64,000 bases of DNA, taken from positions 7,941,286 to 8,005,285 of the forward strand of contig JAHLJT010000631.1 of NCBI GenBank assembly GCA_031308135.1, in the 5' to 3' direction. Below, piece by piece: positions 1-10,000 of the stretch (position 1 is its first letter; each line of letters begins with the position of its first letter). The notes beneath the pieces are model-generated. The model did no database searches and had not been told where the DNA came from. It saw only the letters and a list, made by a program, of their open reading frames with translations. A program made the position numbers and the translations under genes. This DNA is from Acheta domesticus. Lineage: Eukaryota > Arthropoda > Insecta > Orthoptera > Gryllidae.

Positions 1-477
1 TGATAATTTATGAAGAATTGATTATTGTAATATCAAAACATCAGGTAAATGGTATATTGATAAAAAGTAAGTGATACAGGTAAGGGACAGTAAATCAATG
101 TATTCATAAACGTAGCGACTGTTACAGATACAAACAAATACTCTGTTTAAAGATTCAGGAACAAAATGGAAGATAAAGTTGGAATGAATACCTTTTTTTT
201 TAAAGAAAAAAAACGTTTATGAAGGGGCAATAACACGAGATATTTACGATGATAAAATGTATCCTTTTACAAAAATGTGGAAACTCTTCTAAAGAGGTAA
301 GTTTTGAATCAATCACTTCACACAAAAGCGTTTTTTATCACGCATCGAGCAATCAATCGAAAGCATTTCATCTGCATGTACTCTACCATAACGAGTCTTT
401 TTACCGAAGGTAACCAAAAGCAGGGTCCCACATCGACCTGATCGATTCCAGCTTAGACAGATTTTACTGCAATTTAA

Positions 478-575
478 TAAATATTTCATAAATAATATAA
501 TAAATGTATGATAAATAATATAATAAATGTATGATAAATAATATAATAAATGTATGATAAATAATATAACATATG
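478..575. repeat. 23-bp AT-rich tandem repeat
   Basis: About four copies of a unit containing ataataaatgtatgataaat lie in the intron just past the donor of the sensor-1 exon. The rest of 1-660 is AT-rich with no coding signal. Confidence 0.8.
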
Positions 576-661
576 CATAATAAAGAAGATAATAAATGTG
601 TAATAAATAATAAGTAAAACGAAGAAGGCTGCGCAAGGGGAGTAAGGGAATGTGGTCTCAC

Positions 662-1003
662 CTCGTCGAGGAAGCGGCTGGCGCTCTCGGGCTTGTGGTT
701 GCTGGCGAAGTAGGCGTGCGCGAGTCGCTCCACGTGCGGCCAGTCGAGGCCGCGCAGCACCACGCGGCGCTGCACCAGCGGCAGCAGGTCGGCGCTCCAG
801 CCGGGCGAGCACGTGACCAGCACGCGGCACTCGGGGAAGAGGCGGCCCTCCAGCAGGTCCACGGCGTCGCCCAGGGCCTCCTTGGCGCCCGCGCCCGCCC
901 CCGCGCCCCCGCCCGGCCCACCGCCCGCGCCCCCGCCTCCGCCCGGCCCGCCCGCGCCGGGGCTGCGGCCCGCCGCCTCCTGCCCCGCCGCCGCCAGCGT
1001 TAC
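662..1003 (-). CDS. NACHT gene, sensor-1 exon
   Basis: The donor is GACGAG|GTGAGACC. Two acceptors are in frame: gttgtccag at 1004 (exon 342 nt) and ggcggggcag at 980 (exon 318 nt). Either gives a phase-0 exon following Walker B. The product has a Gly/Ala-rich insertion of about 25 residues, then KEALGDAVDLLEGRLFPEC, the strand RVLVTCSPGW (sensor-1 position), and SADLLPLVQRRVVLRGLDW, PHVERLAHAYFASNHK, ASRFLDE. The pattern C-R-V-L-V-T followed by a strand ending in G-L and a helix is the usual C-terminal half of a NACHT core. Most NACHT proteins have T-S-R-P here; this one has T-C-S-P, so the sensor Arg is replaced. The next exon lies outside the window. Confidence 0.85.
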
Positions 1004-4000
1004 CTGGACAACGCACGTGTGTTACACGTCTGGTACACGTTGTGGTAAACGTTGTGTAAACTTTGTGTACACGTTGTGGTACACGTTGTGGTACACATCT
1101 GGATTGCATTCAAATGTAAAGGCCACCTAGTATGTTCGAAATGATGTAATTCACTGAGATTTTACATGCCAACAGTTAACGAAGAAATAAAATATTATAG
1201 TTGTAAATTATAGTTATTTAAAAAAAGTAAAGTAAAAAGTAGAAAAAATTGTAGTTGTTTCCTCGAAGACCTGTTCCATTTGGCAACCTTAGCGTCAGAC
1301 TGACGTAACTACAATTTTTGCAATTTTTATTTACGACCATTACCAGAATCAGAATTTATTTCTGCATCTGAGGAGCCAAGCTCGCGAGGTATGTTAGTAT
1401 AGGGCTTTAGTATCTACAAAATTATACATCATCTTAGAATGAAAGGAATGTAAAAGGTGTCATATTTGTCTCCCTCCAAGCATTTCGTGTGGATGGTTAC
1501 GTCAATCAGACCCTAAGGTAAACTCTGATTGAAACCTAGCTGCACTTTAACGTCACGAGCTGAAAGGAGAGGGGAACACTATCATCCAATCTGGAGCTTC
1601 AGTAGAACTTACATTTTTGGTATTGAAGCTCCCGATTGGATAACAATGTTCCCCTCTCCTTCCAGCTCGTGACCTTCGATTGCAGCTACGTTTAAATCAG
1701 AGTTTGGCGATTTGTCATAGGTAATACTACGAGTGCTTTGGAAATTGTCGATAAATCCCCGACTCGCGAAGCGAGAAGAATTTCCAAAGGACGAATGGCA
1801 TTTAATGGGATTATGAAATCCACAAATGAAATTATGTCTAACAAAGTCCAAAAATGCAGCAAATATTGAAAATAACTGAATTCTATGTTAAAAGCAAAGA
1901 GGTTATGTTACAGTACATACACAGTTTATTGGACATCGACATAGCGATCGATGTACACCGCCTCCTAAGATAGATGAGGCACAGTTTATGATTGGCCAGT
2001 AGGGAGGAGCGGTAAGAAAAATCGGATAGAAAAAGCGATAAACTTTTTGAGATTTACCGGCCAAGATATGAATGAAATGAATATATTTCTTCGGAAAGAA
2101 AAATTAAGCGAGAAATAAAAAAAGTACCAAATTTACACAATTCCACTCCTTTTTTATTTCTCGCTTATTTTTTCTGTCTGAGCAAATATATTCATTTCTT
2201 TCGTAAATAATAAAAAAATAATGTTTCTGGAGTGATTCTATGCTTTCACAATGCAAATTTTTGCCTAGAATCAGTTTTTCAAACCAACTTTTGAGTGCTT
2301 ATTGTGGCTCAACCATTTAGAATTTCCATGTAATTTATTGGACAAAATATGCTCAGAATTGTCTTAAGAGCTTATTTTCGAAATTTCGACGTTTCCTCCC
2401 CGGACACACTGTATAGTTAAACACAATTGGTTGGTTAATTTGACGAGTGGAATAGTGATGTGTAGGTGGTAATGACTATTGATATTCTGCATTGTCTTAT
2501 TCTCTTGTTTATTTAATGACTTGTTTACTTATTTCTTTTGTTTAAAAATCTCTTTGACTTGACTCTTGTAGAACGTTATGAGTATCGTGTGCAAATGTAA
2601 GCTTTGAATAAACTTGATGTTTAATTCAAAGAATCACGTGGATGATCTTGGCTGTCCGGGTGACGCCGCGACGAGGGCTGCGTTGCCGACGTTTCGACCA
2701 TCATATTGAGGAAGACCACGATAAGATGGTCGAAACGTCGGCAACCCAGCCTTCGAAGCGGCGTCACCCGGCCAGCCAAGATCCTGGTCTTCGTCAGGGC
2801 TGGTCTGTCCTGAGGAAGACCACGATACGGTGGTCGAAACGTCGGCAACACAGCCTTCGACGCGGCGTCACCCTGCCAGCCAAGATCATCCACATGACTC
2901 CGTCCGCGGAAGCCTACGACTTCAAAGAATGACGTTTGCTATTAAAAAAAAAAGTATTGAAGTGCGACTCACGGCCTCGTCGTATCCGTCGAGCACGAAG
3001 AGCAGGCGGTCCTCGAGCAGCCCCAGGCACTTCCAGATGTGCGCGAAGCCGTTGGAGCCGGCTCCCGCGCCGCCCGCCGCCGCCAGCGCCGACTTGGGCA
3101 GCAGCTCCTTGCCCAGGTAGTGCGCCAGCGACGAGCCCCGCAGCTCGCGCAGCGGCACGAACAGCGCCAGCTGCACCGCGGGCCCGCCCAGCCCCCCGCC
3201 CCCGCCGCCGCCGCCCCCGGGCCCCGCGCCCCCGGGCCCGCCGCCGCCGCCGCCGGGGCGGTCGTCCTGCGTGGCCCAGGCGTGCAGCAGGCGCAGCGCC
3301 AGCGTGGTCTTGCCGGCGCCCGGCGCGCCCTCCACCAGCACGCGCCGCGGCGCCTCGTGCACCACGCCCTCGCTCGTCTGGCGGAAAAAAAAGAACATTA
3401 TCAACGACATGGATAAGAATAAGTACTCCAAAGCAATTGCTCACGAATACAAGTACGAACTCCTACTTCTCATAAGCAATTGCTTCTCCTCATTTGAATA
3501 AACATGGGTGATATGAATAAAAGTAAGTACTCCAAAGCAATTTGCAGTCCCTCTGACCGGGAGGTTCTAGGTTCGAGTCCCGACGGCGGCAGGATTTTCG
3601 ACACTAGCGTCTCAGCTACGTCGAATTCAGTCGCTGTCTGGAGGAGAATACTAGAGGCCGGCTGCTCTGATCGGTAGTTTTCCGTGATTTTTCCGATCAA
3701 CACCAGGCGAATGCCGGAGCAGTACCCTAACAAACGGGCCACGGACCGCGCGCGATCTTTCCTTTCTCTTCCTTGTCCTACCCTCCCCTCTTACACACAG
3801 TTATACTAACACGCACTACAATACCACATACGTCGGGAGACCGGTCGGGGGGCTTACAGCTTGTCCCGACTTGGGCGGTGCCCCGCTGGTGGGAGATACT
3901 TGGTTTGGCAAAACCCCGCTACTCGACAGGTTGGTCGGCGCCGGATCTCGCCATTCAACTGGAGAAGATCACCGCCATCCTCCCCCATAAAAAACATGTA

Positions 4001-7000
4001 CTGAACTTGCGGGACTAATGACTTCAGTAGTTGACGCATCCGGAATCACTAACAATCCATCAACTAATCAATTAGAATACATTTGTTAACTAGCTCGAAA
4101 TGTCACTCAGCTGTTACTGTAAAATATTTTTCATGAAGATATAGATTAAGAATATTATACTTATTTTTATCTTGAGCTCCTGCTCCATCTGGATAGTATA
4201 AGATTTTTCTCTGGTTTGAAATTTTAGCTTTCAATAATAGTTTGCTGTATTTGGCAATAATACACGCTGCCGTGTTATAATTTAAATCGTCTGATATTAT
4301 GACAAAATTGATTGAAACAATGGCTTCCTCTCTTGACCCAAAAGAGCATTTATAGCTTCAGCATTGTTTGAATGTACTTTTTGAACACTACCTTAAGTTG
4401 TGAACCTATAATAAGATATGAGGGTGGCTCACAATTGGTGGGTCGCCCGGTATAAATAAAAGTTTCTGCCTTCGAAAATATGCTTCAGATACATTTAAAA
4501 TGTATGAGAATTAATCACTAAATAACGAAAGCGAGATTTACAAATGATAAGCGTTTATATATGTGTAGTTCTCTCAAGTCCATAAAAAGCAAAAATGAAA
4601 ATGTAACTTTTACTGGTAATAATTTTGGAAAATTCAAATTTACCATAGAAATTATTTAACTACTATACACTTCAATGCCTCCGCTTCAATTTGACGAGAA
4701 AAGGAAGAAAATCCGAGATGGAGTATTACAGAAAATGAATTTTGAAAAAAAAATGTAATTATTTACTTTGGCTTTAATTCGGCCTTATTAATGCCGTTAA
4801 AATTAGGTTTAACATATCAAACCCTTAGGGTGGAATGTTCTCATTAGAAATATAAAGCAAGATGCAAAGTACAATTAAATTTGAAGATATTTTACAATTT
4901 TTTTTAGATAATATCCTCTGAAACGTATGCAGAATATCGCAAAGGAAGTAAAATTTCATGCCAAAGAGTCAATATTCATTGTTGTTTCGTCATTCTAAAA
5001 CGATTTAAAAAGTTTCTGTCGAATTGGAAAATGGTCTGGAAATTTTGACATGGAATGACCCATGAAGTGTGAAAATGAAAGAGTGGAAAAGCGCCACTGA
5101 GCAAATTCGGCGAAGGAGACAATCCTTTGAACTTACAAAAGCCATACCACACTCAGTGCTAGCGATTTCTCCGCAACACTAATTGACTCTAGCGGGAAGC
5201 CTACTAAAGGTGCTATTCATGATTGTTACTCGCCAACAACTGTTTCCGACGTTACTATCGCAGGATGAGCGCTGAAAAAACAACTGTTTCTTTCAAGTGG
5301 TCACCGAGTGGTTACAAGCACCAGATTTTCGTCAATAGCAGGCACATTTTGTGTTCAATGATATGTTCACGTTTCTGGGGTTACTGTCGGTTAACTATTC
5401 CGAGTTTTATGAGGATAATTGATCAAAATGAAACCTATAGATCATCATCAACCCACGACCATCTAGGACAAAGTGTGAACGTGTCGCGATGTTTCACCTA
5501 ACTTTTTCACACCTAAAAACGTTTCGGTGGTAACTGAGAATCTCTTTTTCACAAATAACACAACGAAAATAACTAATCGTGATTATTACAAAATGTTTTC
5601 GCAAACGAATCACTAGATTTTTTTTAAAGAGGAGCTCTTGTCGGACGTTTAAGGAAAAACGGGACTACAATAGGCCGTGTTTTTACGTCTGAATCGTTGT
5701 TCCACTGGTGACATATTGCTGTTGTTTCCTGTTAAAATATCACTACATTTTGGCACTACACTGTTCTTCGAGAACGCACAGTGTCAATTAAAATAGTAAT
5801 ACATTCTTCACATTCAATGCACATAAAAAGGGCGTGTAATACACAAGTACAATATTCTGAAGCATAGCACCTACGTCACCTAGGACGGTCGTGCTTAAAA
5901 ATTAATTATACTACGCAATAATATTCTAGCCTCGTGATCTCTCAGTTGGTCACCAAAAAAGTCAAATAATACACAGGACAAACGATTACATGCTGCGCAT
6001 TTTTCACAAACCGCATAAAAATATCAAATAACTTGTCCATTATGCGGCACATTTACATTTCATGAATCGGCAAAATATTTTTAACTGCAACCTTTCAGAG
6101 GGTGAAACGTATTTTCACGCGAGTTAAACACTGATTGACAGACCTGTCTAAATATAGGTTTATACATTACAACGAGTTGACGGTGCAACAACCAACCTGT
6201 ACTTTTCATTCTTTCAAAGTAATACAATGATTTCAACTAAATATTCTGATACTCTGATGCGAATCACTTAGTGACAAGAACGTTGACTTACGAGTGTATT
6301 GGACACGCAATTCCTGCACATGTAACACTTTTAGGAATGGGAGTGCATTAAGAAAACTGTTATGTTCAACAGATCCATTTTTTCAATTGAAAAATAATAA
6401 ACATTATTATAGAAAAGAAGAGAGAAAAGATGGAAAATATTGAAAGAGAAACAAAGAAATAGGAAGTGAAGTTAAGAGACCTGAATAAAGAAGATATAGA
6501 TGAGAAGAAATAAGATATACGAGTACAAAAAATAGAAAAAGGAGGGCAAAAGGTGGTAGAACTGCCACGCGATTGATGTAAAACTAATTCATAAATCAAA
6601 AGTGGGAGAAAAGTGGTGGAGAAGATTGAGGTCAGGACAAATGTGAAATAGAGAGTAATAAATATAGGAAAGATTGTAATCTCTTTCTTCGATACTAGAA
6701 GGCCTGGGACAGAGAAAAATACGATGTAGACGAAATCGGAGGTAGAAACGAAGAATCGGAGGTAGAAACGAAATAAGGTGAGGAACACGACAAAAAGGAA
6801 GGAAAACGTTACTCTGAAGGAAAAGGAAAGTAGAGAAAAAAAACGAAGAAAAGTAGGATAGTACATATTATAAAAATGAAATAAAGAGATAGAGGCAAAA
6901 GAGGAAGGAAACAAATAGAAAAGGAAAAATCGAAACAATTTAAGTATAAAATACTATAACAAACTCGGAAAAAGAAGAGAAAAGAAAGTAGAGAGCACAA

Positions 7001-10000
7001 AGAAAGAAGGTGAGGAGGAGAAGTGGAGGGGAGGAGGAGAACAGGAGGGAGGGGAAAAGAAAAATGAGGATAATAAAATTAAAAGAAGATGCGGTAGAGG
7101 AGAGGTGAAAATGGAACTAAAGGGAGTAAGGGAAAGGAGGAGAATGATGATTCATTATTTCGTGTCTTCGGGAGTGTGAACTACTATATCCGTAAGTTTA
7201 GAGCAAGATTTTATCACGAGAGTTTGCGGGATTCTTCCTCCACAGGATGGTGATATCCAGGGCCGATCCCACACGCCGACTTGAGGAGTTTCCCCATCCA
7301 TGTATCTGCCACCAGGGGGCAGCGCCACTCCTCGGACATGCTTTAAGCTGCCGAAAGGTCCCCCGGACATGCATGGTAAGTATAGTGCATGTGAATGTAC
7401 GTGTGTGTAAGTAAGGGGTGAGGAAAGAAGGAAGAGGAAGGAAAGATCGCGCGCGGCCCGCGGCCCGTTTCTTAGGATACTGCTCTGGCATTCGCCTGTT
7501 GATGATCAGAGGAATCACGGAAAACTAGAGATCAGAGCAGACGGCCGCTAGAATTCTCCTTCAGACAGCAGCTGTCTAGCGAGTGTCTAAAATCCTGCCA
7601 CCGTCGTCAGAGGCATCAATGACATCGGTTGATGCCCTGAGCCATCTAAGTTGGTACGAGGTGGAAGAGAATGTGGAGGTGGAAGGAGAAAGAGTAGAAA
7701 TGTAGGAGGAGGAAGAGGTGGAAGAAGAGGCGGTAAGGAGGAAGAGAAGGAGGAGGAGGAGAAGGAAGTAGAGGAAGAGGAGTAGATAGTGGAAAAGAGA
7801 AGGAAGAGTAGGCAGAGAAGGAGGAGGAGTAAGGAAAGGAGGGGGAAAAGGAGAAAGAGGAAAAAGGGGAGGATGAGAAAGAGGAGGAGGAGGAGAAAGA
7901 GAAGGAGTAAGAGGAGCAGGAGAAAGATGAGGAGAAAGTGAAACAAGAGGAGAGAGAAGAGGAGGAGAGAATGAAAAAGAGAAAGGAAAGCAGTCAGAGA
8001 AGAAAGAGGAGAAGTAGGAAAGGAGAAGGCGGAGGAGGAAAGAGACAAGTACAAAGGGGAGGGGAAGGAGAAAGAGGAGTAGAAAGCGGGATAGGAGATA
8101 GAGAAGGAGGAGAAAGAGGAGGAAGAGGAGAAAGAGTAGGAGGGGGAAAGAGGAGTAGAAAGCGGGGGAGGAGAGAAGCGGGGGAGGAGAGAGAGGAGGA
8201 GGCGGCCTCACTCACTCTGAGCGGCGCGAGGAGCTGGTCGAGGCGCAGGGGCTCGCGGGGCTCGGAGTCGGCGGCGGCGGCGGCGGCCGCGGCGGCGGCG
8301 GCAGCGCGCTGCGCGGCGGGGCCATGCGGGGCGGCGGCGGCGGACGAGGCGGTAGGTGGCGGCATGAGCGGCGCCAGCTGCAGCGCGGGCTGGAAGTGCG
8401 CGGGGGCGGCCGTGCCGGGCGGCAGCGGCGGCGCCCACGCCGGCGGGTGTGGCGGGTCGCGCCCCGCCAGCTCCCTGCAACACACACACACGCCACGCAT
8501 GTGCTCTACGTCTACACGGAAACAACGTATTCTGCAAAGGTAATCTATGTACCCTCGTGGAAACGTAAAATTTCGCGTCGAAAATGCCTTGGCCCAGCGG
8601 CTTGAGGGCGATGGACATCCCTGACCGCCGACAGCGATATAGCCGCCGACAGTAGATATCGCAGTCGGTGGTCAGGGATGTCCATCGCCCTCAAGCCAGC
8701 GGGCCAAGGCATTTTCGACGCGAAATTTTGTTTCCCCGAGGGTACACAACTGTAATCTACCTTTTTTGTGGGGCAAGGGCGAATGTACAAAGGCCATGTT
8801 TCGCGTCTTTCTCGGTCGTGCCGTTAGATGTCATATGATCGCAAGCTCTGCTTGATACGGACGCGATCATGCCATATCTAGCGCAAAACTGAGAAAGACG
8901 CGAAATGCCTTGACATATTCCATCGTGAAGATGGGCCTTGAGAGGCAAAGTTATAAAAATCGTTTTATACGCTGTAATCTAAGAAGTAACATTTACACGT
9001 TAAAACCAACGTCCGTAACGACGGACGTTAATTTTCCCATGAATCAATCAGAATTCAAATTATTGGAACTTGATTAATTCGTTTCCAGCTTTTTTTCGAC
9101 ATTCCTATCGATTGAAGCCTTTCGTAGGTCCGAGTAGCTTTTTGTAATAGAGCTGGCATTTCCTTTATTAAATAAACCAGGATTCTCTTGTACCAAATTC
9201 ACGAGTAATTTGTCAAACATAGTTATTTTATTTGCCACGTCAAGTTAAAGTCATAAGAAAAATTGCCCAAATCCTTTCTTTTAATTGAGATTCGCCCAAA
9301 ATCGTTCGTAAATTTTTTCACAACACAATTATGAAATGACATAAGCACAGACAACATGTAATGCCATAATAATGACTTACATACATGAACATATCCACAA
9401 ATAACTTCCTGAACACAATCTGAAATAGATCTTCCATTGTTTTTTCGGGGATTTTGTTGTGATTTTTTTAATGCCGCTCTCTGATTGGTCTGCGGTAAAA
9501 CAACATAAGCCGACATAAACTAGTAAGTGCTTGTGAACTCTCACGTTTATGGCTACGTCAAGGCGTTGTGAATGGTCTCGCTTTGTAACTCATTTCTAGG
9601 TTTTGCGACAACGATACGTTTACGTTTGTTTGCATTATGAGTGAAACAGTAGATTTTAACGAACGAGGAGGCCCCAATGGTCTCCTCGTTCCGCAGGAAC
9701 TGGTAACCCAACAGACCGAGCTTGCTCCGCATGCTTGAACGCAAATCGGAGGGAACGGTAAAATTATCTCCGTGTACTACGCATAGTAGGTACCCAGGAA
9801 ATAGTATGTTCTGTGTCAGAATATTGAAGTATTCTTGTCAACGTTCGAAATTTCTCTCAATTTGATTTCTGAAGATCCTTTGCAGTTATTACGCAGTTTT
9901 TGACTATTTTCGGAGAGAAACCGACTGCATTCTGCGGTCAGTTTTCCTTCACCCTCGCTTCCCAGCTCATACTCTATCACTTTTCTTTATCTGCTCTCTG

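Noticed and set aside
7576..8211. Long Ser/Leu/Pro and Glu/Arg ORFs in the purine tract
   Set aside because: Artefact of the polypurine repeat; both strands are open at once.
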